64,000 nt of DNA from JBASEY01 sp049652745 (GTDB taxonomy: Bacteria; CSSED10-310), in contig JBASEY010000026.1 of the NCBI GenBank assembly GCA_049652745.1, forward strand, positions 179,443 through 243,442, read 5' to 3'. The notes under the pieces were generated by a model. That model saw nothing but the letters and a program-made list of their open reading frames with translations, was not told the origin of the DNA and did not search any database. Shown here piece by piece: positions 15,075 through 23,589 of this stretch. The translations under genes were made by a program, and so were the position numbers. Within the stretch, counting starts at the first letter, position 1, and every line of letters begins with the position of its first letter.

Positions 15075-16820
15075 ATGTTCGGCTGGTGTGGAAAAATACT
15101 GCATATCGACTTGACCAATCATGCTGTAGAAACCGAAATACCCTCCCGCCTGGTTCTAGAACGCTGGATAGGCGGAAAAGGATTGGCCGGCCTTTATCTG
15201 CGTCCACACATACAGCGATCCTATGATGATCCCCAAATGCCGTTGATCGTGATGACAGGCCCGTTGGTCAACACACCGGCACCGACTTCGGGTCGCGCCT
15301 GTATCGCTTCCCGCTCGCCGTTGACCGGAACCGTCGGTGACTGCAGCGCCGGCGGATCGCTTGGAACTCAAATGAAAAAAGCCGGTTGGGACGGCATCGT
15401 CATCACAGGAAAAGCGGTGGAAACCTGTGGAGTGATCATCCATAACGACACATGCCGAATTGTATCGGCAACAGAATTCAAACATTTACCGACCGACATG
15501 GTTACAGAGCAATTGCGACAGTCAGGCAGTGTGATGTGCATCGGACCGGCAGCCGAACACGGGGTCAAATTTTCCAATATCGCCATCGATGGACATTATT
15601 TTGCCGGCAGGAACGGCCTGGGTCTGGTGATGGCGGCGAAAAATCTCAAATACCTGACGATACGAGGAGACGGCAAAACCTCGGTGGCCGATTCACGTGA
15701 ATTGACACTTGCCAGAGAAGATATCTTTCGCCTGATCGCGTCGTCCCCGATCCTTTTTGGGGAACTGGGTTTGAAAAACTATGGCACCGGGGCGCTGTAC
15801 GATTTAATGGACAGCCGACATATGATGCCGACTGCGAATTTTCGAAAAACGCATTTCGAAGCCGCGAAGGCCATGAACGCCTATGCCTTTGCGAATCGAT
15901 ACGGCATCACCAGCAGCGGGTGTCGGGGATGCCATATTCAATGTAAAAAACGCACGAAAGATGGACGATCGATCCCTGAGTTCGAAACGATGTCACATTT
16001 TTCGGCTTTGCTGGAGAATGATGACATTGAATCCGTTCTGGAAGCCAATCGTCTTTGCAATCAATTGGGTATAGACACGATAAGCGCCGCCGCGACGGTG
16101 GCTTGTTACAGCGAGATCACCGGTCGGCGAATTACCGGTGCCGGGTTGTTGGAATTGCTGGAACAGATCGGCAGAGGTGAAGGTGAAGGCGCTTTGCTGA
16201 AAGACGGCAGCGCTGCTTATGCGGCAGGTGTCGGCGAGCCTGAAGCATCTATGTCGGTTAAAAGTCAGGAGTTGTCGGCTTATGATCCTCGTGGCGCTTA
16301 CGGGATGGCATTGGCATATGCGACATCGACCCGGGGAGGATGCCATCTGAGGGCTTATCCGATTGTTCATGAAATCCTGCGGAAACCCGTCGCTACCGAT
16401 CGTTTTTCTTTCAGCGGAAAAGCACGTATCGTCAAAATCGCCGAAGATATCAACGCAGTCGTGGATTCATTGACGGCTTGTAAATTCGTATTTTTAAGCG
16501 CTTCGTTGGAGGAATATGCACGTGCTTATACAGCGGTGACGGGTGTTGCGACATCGGCTCAGGAGTTGCTGGCTTGCGGCGAACGAATTTATTACCATGA
16601 TCGTATCATGAATGCGCTGAATGGCTTTGATTCGACGTCGGATGATCTGCCGATGCGGTTTTTTACGGATGGAGGAACGGATGGGCCGGGCTTTCAGGTT
16701 CCTCCGTTGAGCCGGAAAGATTTTCTTGAAACACGATCGAAATATTATCGAATACGAGGTTTGGACGAAAAAGGCAGGCCGACGGCGGAAACAGCGAAAA
16801 AACTGGGGTTGGAATGGTGA
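15075..16820 (+). CDS. Aldehyde:ferredoxin oxidoreductase family protein (tungsten/molybdopterin)
   Basis: A 581-residue protein of the AOR family. The N-terminal motif W-I-G-G-K-G-L-A, the stretch S-P-L-T-G-T-V-G-D-C-S-A-G-G, and W-D-G-I-V-I-T-G-K are family signatures. The 4Fe-4S ligands are C283-x2-C286-x3-C290, with the fourth at C469 in D-S-L-T-A-C-K-F. The enzyme oxidises aldehydes to acids with ferredoxin as acceptor, using a bis-pterin tungsten cofactor. Cofactor transport or MoaD-like genes are not adjacent. The class II aldolase downstream could supply or consume an aldehyde, and the small ferredoxin at 5644 is a candidate acceptor; both are inferences. Cytoplasmic, oxygen-sensitive, consistent with an anaerobe. 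Confidence 0.92.
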   Translation: MFGWCGKILHIDLTNHAVETEIPSRLVLERWIGGKGLAGLYLRPHIQRSYDDPQMPLIVMTGPLVNTPAPTSGRACIASRSPLTGTVGDCSAGGSLGTQMKKAGWDGIVITGKAVETCGVIIHNDTCRIVSATEFKHLPTDMVTEQLRQSGSVMCIGPAAEHGVKFSNIAIDGHYFAGRNGLGLVMAAKNLKYLTIRGDGKTSVADSRELTLAREDIFRLIASSPILFGELGLKNYGTGALYDLMDSRHMMPTANFRKTHFEAAKAMNAYAFANRYGITSSGCRGCHIQCKKRTKDGRSIPEFETMSHFSALLENDDIESVLEANRLCNQLGIDTISAAATVACYSEITGRRITGAGLLELLEQIGRGEGEGALLKDGSAAYAAGVGEPEASMSVKSQELSAYDPRGAYGMALAYATSTRGGCHLRAYPIVHEILRKPVATDRFSFSGKARIVKIAEDINAVVDSLTACKFVFLSASLEEYARAYTAVTGVATSAQELLACGERIYYHDRIMNALNGFDSTSDDLPMRFFTDGGTDGPGFQVPPLSRKDFLETRSKYYRIRGLDEKGRPTAETAKKLGLEW

Positions 16821-16886
16821 AAACGGTGATTGAGCGTTTTTCCGCATCCAAACCATCTGCCCTCTTATACAAATGGAAACCAGGGA

Positions 16887-18056
16887 ATGGAACATCTGAT
16901 TAAAAAATATGCCGACAAATTGGTTCAAGCAGGGTTGTGTAATCCAGGTGAACCGCTGATCGGCTTTCTGGATGCCGACGTTACATGGAATCGAGATCAC
17001 AAACTTCAGCCTGAGCTGTTGAAAGTTTTTGATCATATCACGATGAACTCGATCCTGGTGGCTCAACCGGCTGAACCCTACCGCACGATGCTGGAATACC
17101 TGGCACAATCCGGTGAGAAGGCGATTTATCCTAAAGACTGTGAGACGCGTCTATTCATGCATGATCTCCCGCTGGGGCGATCCTTGGATGCCGCCACAAT
17201 TGTTCAGGCTCTGAAACATAGAAAATCTCTGCTGGTTCCCGGCCAGGGTATTGTCACTTACGGCACGGTCAGTCCGGAACAGGCTTTTATTGTCTATAGC
17301 TCGGTTTGTTTTGCGCTGTTCGTCAAGTTTTTCTCCGACTACCTCCGCGAAACCAAGCGTGGCATCGTATCGGAAAATTATCGTCAGGCGTTTCGGAACG
17401 TGATGAAAACGATGCCGAAAACCATCGACTACCCACCGGCGGATTTGATGAAGGGTCCCTTTAAAAACGAGGAGACAGTGATTGCAGCGATCATCGAAGC
17501 CGGTAAGAAAACCGTTGACTATGGTCTGGTGGACTCTTTTTTTGGTAACATTTCATATTATTGGAATGACACGATCTATATTTCACAAACCAGCAGTTCA
17601 CTGGATGAACTCGGCAGTTGCATCGATCCGTGCCCGATCGACGGCTCCTCATGTGCCGGCGTCACGGCATCGAGCGAGTTGACCGCGCACCGTGAAATCT
17701 ACCTTCGTCGAAAAATAAAAAGCATTTTGCATGGTCATCCGAAATTTTCGGTCATCATGTCGATGGATTGTGATGAGTTGAATTGCGAATATGAAGGAGA
17801 ATGCCATCGACGCTGCCCTCGCACCCGCTTCATCAATGGTGTGCCGATTGTTCCGGGTGAGGTCGGCACGGGCCCGTTCGGCTTGTGCAATACGTTGCCG
17901 AAAGCGATGGAAGAAGCCGACGCTGTCATTGTATACGGCCACGGTGTGTTTGCAGTCGGCCGGCAGGATTATACCGATGCGTTTCGCAAACTGGTTCAGA
18001 TCGAAAGTGATTGTCGAAAAGCCTATTTTGACAAGATCGATCAAGAGATTTTATAG
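16887..18056 (+). CDS. Class II aldolase/adducin-family protein
   Basis: About 389 residues from the ATG at 16887; an in-frame TTG at 16830 adds 19 residues, and neither start has a strong ribosome site. The C-terminal 200 residues carry the class II aldolase fold. Possible zinc histidines lie in I-L-H-G-H-P-K and V-I-Y-G-H-G-V-F-A-V-G, the family's usual positions. The N-terminal 190 residues are an extra domain not found in simple fuculose-phosphate aldolases. The protein is cysteine-rich in the middle (C-I-D-P-C-P-I-D-G-S-S-C and later C-E-Y-E-G-E-C-H-R-R-C). It follows the aldehyde oxidoreductase within 66 bases. Reaction: probably retro-aldol cleavage of a sugar phosphate, substrate unknown. 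Confidence 0.75.
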   Translation: MEHLIKKYADKLVQAGLCNPGEPLIGFLDADVTWNRDHKLQPELLKVFDHITMNSILVAQPAEPYRTMLEYLAQSGEKAIYPKDCETRLFMHDLPLGRSLDAATIVQALKHRKSLLVPGQGIVTYGTVSPEQAFIVYSSVCFALFVKFFSDYLRETKRGIVSENYRQAFRNVMKTMPKTIDYPPADLMKGPFKNEETVIAAIIEAGKKTVDYGLVDSFFGNISYYWNDTIYISQTSSSLDELGSCIDPCPIDGSSCAGVTASSELTAHREIYLRRKIKSILHGHPKFSVIMSMDCDELNCEYEGECHRRCPRTRFINGVPIVPGEVGTGPFGLCNTLPKAMEEADAVIVYGHGVFAVGRQDYTDAFRKLVQIESDCRKAYFDKIDQEIL

Positions 18057-18173
18057 CGGAAATCCTATAGTTCAGATCATTTACACTATTTGTTACAAAT
18101 GCGTTAAAATCGATTTTATTATAATTGATAATCCAGACATTCCATTTGTGACGCTAATGAAAAAAAAACTGTT

Positions 18174-18470
18174 TTGAGCCCAAATCCACTTCCCAACCCA
18201 GGAAAACACAGTATCGATTTCCCGAAAATCACTTTTTGTGCAAGCATCATTGGTAATTTCTACGAATGGTGTTGGGACAAATACGGTTCTTATCCAACAG
18301 GCAACCAAACCAACTATACCGGGGTGACGTCTGCTACAAATTTCCGAATTATCAGAGGCGGGTATTGGTTAGGTGAGCTGCGGGCATGCCGATCAGCTCA
18401 TAGAAGCATGTCAAGTCTAACTTATTCCGGCAAAGACGTGGGTGTACGCTTTGTCAGAACGATCAACTGA
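18174..18470 (+). pseudogene. Fragment of a formylglycine-generating-enzyme (sulfatase-modifying) domain
   Basis: The last 75 residues of this short frame match the C-terminal end of SUMF1/FGE-type domains: G-N-F-Y-E-W-C-W-D, then Y-P-T-G, then F-R-I-I-R-G-G-Y-W, C-R-S-A-H-R and V-G-V-R-F-V-R. A complete domain needs roughly 220-260 residues, and the N-terminal two thirds are absent upstream, where the DNA is AT-rich and closed. No start with a ribosome site precedes the homologous part. I read it as the decayed end of a lost gene. These domains also occur in secreted proteins unrelated to sulfatases. Confidence 0.75.
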
Positions 18471-18510
18471 AAGCTCGATGGGAAAACCCTTTAAAAGCTG
18501 TTGACCGATC

Positions 18511-19044
18511 TCATGGACCGGACTTGATTTCCGGTTGAAACATCATCAAATTCATCGTGATATCTATATGAGTGTCATGTGACCGAATTCGTGTCATCTG
18601 AAGCGAGGCGATCATAAAGCGGGGTGCGTTGTCTTCGATCGTATTCAATAGAGATACCAGGCGATTGCCGGGAACCGGGGACAACCGCAGACGAATCGGC
18701 CAACCGATGACGCCGTTACTTCTGATCGGATTTCCCGGCGTGAGATCCATGACCGCACGCAGCAAACCTGTTTCAGCCAGTTTATCATTCAAAACATCCA
18801 GGGCATCTGTATCGATTGGAAGTTGATATCTGTCAAGAGCCTGCTTGGCGATGATCTCAGATTGACCGACGGAAAAGCGTGCCAAACGGTTCTGCAGCCG
18901 GATTCCATCAGTTCGAAGCGAAACCAGGCGGACTCCGATAAGAATGATGCAGAGGCATACAACTCCAATCAGGATATCGAATCCTATACGCAGACGGCTG
19001 CTGGCGTGACATGCTCGATCGAGTGATAAAAACCGATTGATCAT
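18511..19044 (-). CDS. gspM: Type II secretion protein GspM-like
   Basis: 177 residues. One membrane helix near the N-terminus (I-G-F-D-I-L-I-G-V-V-C-L-C-I-I-L-I-G), then a coiled segment and a periplasmic ferredoxin-like fold whose last strands read F-M-I-A-S-L-Q-M-T-R-I and I-D-I-T-M-N-L-M-M-F. This is the GspM layout. The ATG at 19044 overlaps the stop of the GspL gene in an ATGA junction, the same coupling as at several other borders of this operon. GspM stabilises GspL and helps assemble the inner-membrane platform. It is the last gene; no GspN or prepilin peptidase follows. Confidence 0.75.
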   Translation of the reverse strand: MINRFLSLDRACHASSRLRIGFDILIGVVCLCIILIGVRLVSLRTDGIRLQNRLARFSVGQSEIIAKQALDRYQLPIDTDALDVLNDKLAETGLLRAVMDLTPGNPIRSNGVIGWPIRLRLSPVPGNRLVSLLNTIEDNAPRFMIASLQMTRIRSHDTHIDITMNLMMFQPEIKSGP

Positions 19045-20429
19045 CGTGGTTCGCCCCACACAATTTCCAGTTGAAAGGCCGGTTGGTCGGAAAGGTCTCT
19101 ATGTGTAACCGGAGATCCAACGGTTGCGCCTTTGTCGGCAAAATAGCGGGCCAAATCCCGGCTGAATCCGTTGATGCCGGCCAAATCCGGGCCTAAACCC
19201 TGGATGTCGATCCGATCTTGTGTGACTTTGACATCGTTCACTATCAGTCCATAACGGACAGCCGATTCAGCGACTGCCGACAAATGCGTATGATTGCGGT
19301 AACCCTCGATCGATGACGGAGGAAAATGCTTGATCCCGGGAAGCAGGGCCTGAGGTTGTTCCAGAGCTGTTTCTCGAACAGCGGCTTTCAACTGACGCAC
19401 AGTTGACGTTTCCGTCATCACCATCGCCGTCAGCCATGCCAGCAGACACAGCAGGAAGAGCGAAGCAGAGCTGCGGACCAGCAAAGCCGACCGGCGCGTA
19501 ATTGAAACGCCGCCGCCGGTCGAACGGTCATGCGTATCTTTGAGTAATGATTTTGTTCCCTTCGTCATCCAAGCGATGGCCGCACCGGCAGCGGCCCCCC
19601 AATGCGATGGCGGTAATTCGGTGTTGTTCGGAGCAGGGTTTTTTGTCACAGATGGCTCTTTATCGTTACCGGTCGACCCGGCCGAAAGTGTCGATGACGG
19701 CGACCATTCGACAACGGGTATTTTGGGTAACTGTTGAGCGATTAACGGCAAATTTTCCGACCTCCCTGTCCAGATAATTTCAGTGGGTAACCAACCGGGA
19801 TGCGTAACCTCAAGAAACTTGAACGCGGCATCGATCACAGTCGGTAGATCGGCGGCTGAACAATAAAGCGTTCGACAATAGTGTACCGTCCTGTTGATTA
19901 TCGCTGCCAGTGTATAAGCGGATGACCGTGCATGAATATAAAACGCATCGGGTGTTTTGGCGATCGAATGCAGGCAGGCCAGGCTTTCAAGCAGCGATAC
20001 AGCGCCCGGGCAAAGGGCACCGATCGGATTCAGGTGATTGATGGTATGGATTGTACGCTTTACATCACCGGTGTCCGCGGTCAGAATGTCGTCGATATCG
20101 AGCCAGGCACGACCTCCGATTTCGATCAGAGGTTTTATCGTATCTTGAAACGTTGTCACTGTTTCCGCCGACGTCGTATTGCTCTTCGATTTGATGCAAA
20201 CCGCCGGGAAAGCGACGGGAACGATAGGAGTTTTCGGATGTAAATAATTTATGATTTGCGTCAACAGATCGGTGTCTGTTTCACCCGGTTTACGTGCAAG
20301 GTGGTAAATATTGTCGATAACAAACCGTTCTGAACCGAACAAACCGGAAGATGATATACTGACTGCAGTAATACCGTAATCGGTGATGTCCACACCAGCG
20401 GCGGATTCTGTAAACCATGTTTTGATCAT
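19041..20429 (-). CDS. gspL: Type II secretion protein GspL-like
   Basis: 462 residues. The N-terminal 280 form an actin-like cytoplasmic domain (start V-D-I-T-D-Y-G-I-T-A-V). A membrane helix follows (L-F-L-L-C-L-L-A-W-L-T-A-M-V-M, about 320-340). The C-terminal periplasmic part of about 110 residues ends in the ferredoxin-like strands Q-D-R-I-D-I-Q-G-L and F-Q-L-E-I-V-W. GspL recruits the ATPase GspE to the membrane. The start at 20429 (MIKTW) is chosen because its ATG overlaps the stop of GspK; two upstream codons in frame would add three residues. Sequence is divergent from proteobacterial GspL, so the call depends on order and topology. Confidence 0.75.
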   Translation of the reverse strand: MIKTWFTESAAGVDITDYGITAVSISSSGLFGSERFVIDNIYHLARKPGETDTDLLTQIINYLHPKTPIVPVAFPAVCIKSKSNTTSAETVTTFQDTIKPLIEIGGRAWLDIDDILTADTGDVKRTIHTINHLNPIGALCPGAVSLLESLACLHSIAKTPDAFYIHARSSAYTLAAIINRTVHYCRTLYCSAADLPTVIDAAFKFLEVTHPGWLPTEIIWTGRSENLPLIAQQLPKIPVVEWSPSSTLSAGSTGNDKEPSVTKNPAPNNTELPPSHWGAAAGAAIAWMTKGTKSLLKDTHDRSTGGGVSITRRSALLVRSSASLFLLCLLAWLTAMVMTETSTVRQLKAAVRETALEQPQALLPGIKHFPPSSIEGYRNHTHLSAVAESAVRYGLIVNDVKVTQDRIDIQGLGPDLAGINGFSRDLARYFADKGATVGSPVTHRDLSDQPAFQLEIVWGEPR

Positions 20430-21523
20430 GACCACCACGCTTTATGCCGCAACACGGTGATATCCGTGTTCCGCCGCCATATTACCGCTTCAGCATGGCA
20501 GGTGACAAACGACCCGGTTGCCTTGACGACAATGGTGAAAAACGAAGATTTTACATCCACGACGGAGGTCAACCCTTGTAGCAGGTTTGACGCTCCCGGT
20601 ATTTCAAATATCGATGTCAATGGAGCCTGGTTACGTTGACGCGTCACTGCTTGCTCCAGGGAAGGACCGCCGAGAGCTCTCAACAGTTCCGGCGATGCTG
20701 TGTTTAAATTGATATGACCGGAACTGAAGGCGGTAAAGAGGCTTTCAAGCTGTTCTCGATTCAAAACTTCAAGATGAGGATTGCGGTTTGAAAGATCGAT
20801 GTGGCGCTCCTGAGCATCGATGTCTATGAAGTGTTTCAATGTGTCGACCGTAACGGGCATGAAACCCAGGGCCTCATGACGCTTCGATAAGAACCTGTTC
20901 CATCGATCTCCAAGATCAGGCATTTCCGGCAGCAATGATGCCGCCGTCGTAATCAGCGGTGTGTTCTGTTCGCCGGATGGCAATAGTAAGTGATTCAGGC
21001 TGATGGCGGCCTGTTCGTCCCTGATCGTTATTGAGACGTGGGTAGTGTTAAGACTGAACTGTAGGTTCTGTGTCCAGGTATCTCCCGGTCCGTCCCAGGG
21101 GGTTTGATCGATTTGAAGTAAAAATTTGCCGGCATCGATACCCGATAATGCGGCATGACGCGCTTGAATCCTTTCGGCATAAAACGCGCTTTGCTTACGG
21201 CGGTCCAGAGCAATTTGACCGGCGGCCAGGGCAAGCGATGTCAGGACCGTCAACAAAACCATGACGATTACGACACTGAAGCCGGAATCATTTGGCGGTT
21301 TGTCGATCAGCTTTTGGTGTGTCGCTTCAGTGAATTGGTATTTGTTTCCGGCGATTTGCGTTGTGATGTATAAAGACCTGTCCCTGGAAATTCGCCTTAT
21401 GGAGTACAGAAGTCTGTCCCTTAATTTATGCGTCATAAAAAACAGATGTGTTTTAATCGAAGACCTTGTCGATAAAGTATTATTGGACATTTTTAGGAGT
21501 CTGTCCCCAGAAAATCGCGTCAT
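20426..21523 (-). CDS. gspK: Type II secretion minor pseudopilin GspK with a repeat-derived N-terminus
   Basis: 365 residues from the ATG at 21523, which overlaps the GspJ stop (ATGA). The true pseudopilin part starts at about residue 62: D-S-G-F-S-V-V-I-V-M-V-L-L, a cleavage glycine followed by the hydrophobic helix without the usual glutamate at +5, as is normal for GspK. The large extra domain (H-I-N-L-N-T-A-S-P-E-L-L, and I-F-E-I-P-G-A) is the helix-hairpin-helix-like region typical of GspK. The first 60 residues are abnormal: pseudopilins have leaders of about 6-25 residues. Here the leader is encoded by three 33-base REP-like units (M-T-R-F-S-G-D-R-L-L-K and relatives) plus spacers. Whether prepilin peptidase still accepts it is unclear; an internal start nearer residue 62 is possible. 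Confidence 0.85.
   Translation of the reverse strand: MTRFSGDRLLKMSNNTLSTRSSIKTHLFFMTHKLRDRLLYSIRRISRDRSLYITTQIAGNKYQFTEATHQKLIDKPPNDSGFSVVIVMVLLTVLTSLALAAGQIALDRRKQSAFYAERIQARHAALSGIDAGKFLLQIDQTPWDGPGDTWTQNLQFSLNTTHVSITIRDEQAAISLNHLLLPSGEQNTPLITTAASLLPEMPDLGDRWNRFLSKRHEALGFMPVTVDTLKHFIDIDAQERHIDLSNRNPHLEVLNREQLESLFTAFSSGHINLNTASPELLRALGGPSLEQAVTRQRNQAPLTSIFEIPGASNLLQGLTSVVDVKSSFFTIVVKATGSFVTCHAEAVIWRRNTDITVLRHKAWWS
21368..21523 (-). repeat. Three 33-base REP-like units fused in frame to the start of gspK
   Basis: Units at 21491-21523, 21404-21436 and 21368-21400, read on the minus strand, each contain a core related to ggggacagact, and the first two open with atgacgc. Each is exactly 33 bases, so all three stay in the gspK frame. 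Their peptides are M-T-R-F-S-G-D-R-L-L-K, M-T-H-K-L-R-D-R-L-L-Y and I-R-R-I-S-R-D-R-S-L-Y. The same core occurs twice near the right end of the window. Confidence 0.75.
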
Positions 21524-22122
21524 GAATGGCAGTCTCCTGAAGTGTGAATATGCGCCAGAATTTCCGGATAGATCTCTGAATCGAGGAAACGTAAACGGAC
21601 ACATAAGGGCAGGCCGCGCTGCGTCGTCTCAGGCCAATCCACATACCATCGGCCGTCACAGCCCATGACATCGATAGTGCATCTGCCCAGCTTTTGGAAG
21701 CTGTGCCAGGCAAGCTCAAAATCGTTCGTTCCATCGGATGAATCGGTAAAACCCATCGGCAGCAATCTGGCTGAAACGCCGCCGGCGCTATCGGTCTGTA
21801 ATGTCAGTCGGCATGGATCGGTTTCGGCCCCGGGTATCTCAAAAGCACCGAGGCTGACCCAGGTGGTGAGTGTCGTTGTGTCCAGTTCGGTCATCAGTAA
21901 GAATTCATCGGCAAAATCCGTTGAAACGATCGATTCAAGAAACCGTTGTAATCGTAGCCTGTCCTGTAAATCGGTGCTTAGATCGTCTTTTTCTGCAAGT
22001 TGTTCGTTTAATCGGATTAAAAGCCACCAGGACGATGACAGCATGGCCGTCAAGGCCCCGATCAGCGACAGAGCGACAATGACCTCGATCAAACTGAATC
22101 CATATGCATTCGGGTTTTTCAT
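21520..22122 (-). CDS. gspJ: Type II secretion minor pseudopilin GspJ
   Basis: 200 residues. The prepilin leader is short: M-K-N-P-N-A-Y-G, then F-S-L-I-E-V-I-V-A-L-S with glutamate at +5, so cleavage after G8 is expected. A long hydrophobic helix follows, then a beta-rich globular part with W-V-S-L-G-A-F-E and L-C-V-R-L-R-F-L. Length and position between GspI and GspK fit GspJ. With GspI and GspK it forms the tip of the pseudopilus. The start overlaps the GspI gene by four bases. Confidence 0.85.
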   Translation of the reverse strand: MKNPNAYGFSLIEVIVALSLIGALTAMLSSSWWLLIRLNEQLAEKDDLSTDLQDRLRLQRFLESIVSTDFADEFLLMTELDTTTLTTWVSLGAFEIPGAETDPCRLTLQTDSAGGVSARLLPMGFTDSSDGTNDFELAWHSFQKLGRCTIDVMGCDGRWYVDWPETTQRGLPLCVRLRFLDSEIYPEILAHIHTSGDCHS

Positions 22123-22520
22123 TCTTCACCGTCCGAATAGTCGGTAATTCGATGTAACCGGGTTATTTCAAAAGGAGGTTCCAAAGTGTTTCCCGACACC
22201 CTGACGCTGACCGTTTCAAAGCTCCCGGCAGTCTCGAAACCCGAAAGTGGTGCAGGTGACCGTGTAAAGACGATAGTCCAGCCGGTCTGTCGGGCTTTTT
22301 GAATGGTTTCTTGAAGGTTTATTTCGCCTGCTTCATTCGATAATAAAGCGTATTCCATCGCCGAATCAGCAAGACTTGCCGCTGTCGCCCGTATTTCCGC
22401 AGTTTTCTGAGCTCGAACGATGCCGGACACCATTTGGTTGACCGCGACAAGCGTCATGGCGGTGATCACCAGAGCGATGAGGATTTCAATCAGTGTGAAA
22501 CCGTGTTCTTGTCGATTCAC
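22119..22520 (-). CDS. gspI: Type II secretion minor pseudopilin GspI-like
   Basis: 133 residues from a GTG at 22520, seven bases after GGAGG and overlapping the GspF stop (GTGA). The frame runs on upstream for 39 more residues, but those lie inside gspF. Leader N-R-Q-E-H-G, then F-T-L-I-E-I-L-I-A-L-V with glutamate at +5. The globular part is short (about 95 residues), as in GspI. It lacks the calcium-site region and the P-x-T-x-x-Q-G-L block of the major pseudopilin GspG. It follows gspF directly, the place where gspG normally stands, so a highly diverged GspG is a less likely alternative. Confidence 0.75.
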   Translation of the reverse strand: MNRQEHGFTLIEILIALVITAMTLVAVNQMVSGIVRAQKTAEIRATAASLADSAMEYALLSNEAGEINLQETIQKARQTGWTIVFTRSPAPLSGFETAGSFETVSVRVSGNTLEPPFEITRLHRITDYSDGEE

Positions 22521-23587
22521 AGCAAGCCTCCGAGCTCGGCGACAGGTAGTATGACAGCCAGAGCCGCCAGAATAACGAACACGCCCGCAATCAGAACCGC
22601 AATCGGTTCGGCGAATGCCGTCAGTCGCCGATTCCACAATTTGTATTCCGCGTCATAAATACGATGTACTCGTTGACAGGCTTCAGCTAAATTTCCCGCC
22701 GCGTCACCTCCCGCCAACAATCGACGCGCCAGAGGAGGCAGGGTTTGAATGGATTGGAACGCATCTCCGGGTTTTTCGCCGGCGATAATGCGGTGATAGG
22801 CCGACTGTATTTCTCTGGCCAGGATCGATCCCGGAGCGACAGTTTGCGATGTCAATTCCAGAGCTTCAGGTAGCAGGACACCGTGAGACACCAGAGTTCC
22901 AATACTGTACGCCCAGAACGCGGTGGAATGAGCTTCGGTCAATTTACTCAGAATCGGAATTTCAAGCCGAAATATTGCCGCCTTTTGAGGGTTTTGCTTG
23001 GAAAGGGTCGTTGAACGATCTGTCTTCAATATATTAGGGGTGCGGCGCGAAAATATCGTGAAAAGCATGGCAACTGCAGCCAGAGTCAAAACGGCATAGA
23101 CTGCGTAGCGCATCAATTGGGTGATCAATGGGAGATCTCTGCCGACCTGACGATACATGGTGTCGATCTGCGGCATGACGACGGCGGCCAGAAATATGGA
23201 GGCGGCCGACGTGACAACCAAGATAACGGCTGGATATACAAGCGCCGAGACCAGTGAGCGGGATCGTTCGTGTTGCATCTCCAAAAAATCCGCCGCCTTC
23301 TCAAAAGCATCGGATAATGTGCCGGTCGATTCGGCCGTTTTGACAAGAGCGACGATCAACGACGGTATTGTCGGCTCCGTCTCTAATGCTTTCGACAAAG
23401 GTTCACCGGCGTTGACTCTGTTTCGAGTTCGTGTCAGCCAAGCGTGTGTCCGGGAACTCAGGGGTTGATCCAAGCATTCATCCAACGCTTCCACGAGCGG
23501 CACCCGTGCAGCCGAAAGCGCTGCCAGTGTCCGAAAAACGGACATCTGTTCCGTGTCGGCTGAGCGGAATAGCGTCAATCGGCTCAT
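22517..23587 (-). CDS. gspF: Type II secretion inner-membrane platform protein GspF
   Basis: 356 residues with the duplicated GspF domain (about 15-140 and 215-340), each half ending in membrane helices: S-L-V-S-A-L-V-Y-P-A-V-I-L-V-V, then A-V-Y-A-V-L-T-L-A-A-V-A-M-L-F, and a C-terminal I-A-V-L-I-A-G-V-F-V-I-L-A-A-L. The signature E-S-T-G-T-L-S-D-A-F-E occurs in the first half and G-D-A-A-G-N-L-A-E-A-C in the second. It is about 45 residues shorter than typical GspF, mostly at the N-terminus. It links the ATPase to pseudopilus assembly. The start is six bases from the end of gspE. Confidence 0.9.
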   Translation of the reverse strand: MSRLTLFRSADTEQMSVFRTLAALSAARVPLVEALDECLDQPLSSRTHAWLTRTRNRVNAGEPLSKALETEPTIPSLIVALVKTAESTGTLSDAFEKAADFLEMQHERSRSLVSALVYPAVILVVTSAASIFLAAVVMPQIDTMYRQVGRDLPLITQLMRYAVYAVLTLAAVAMLFTIFSRRTPNILKTDRSTTLSKQNPQKAAIFRLEIPILSKLTEAHSTAFWAYSIGTLVSHGVLLPEALELTSQTVAPGSILAREIQSAYHRIIAGEKPGDAFQSIQTLPPLARRLLAGGDAAGNLAEACQRVHRIYDAEYKLWNRRLTAFAEPIAVLIAGVFVILAALAVILPVAELGGLL

Positions 23588-23589
23588 GC

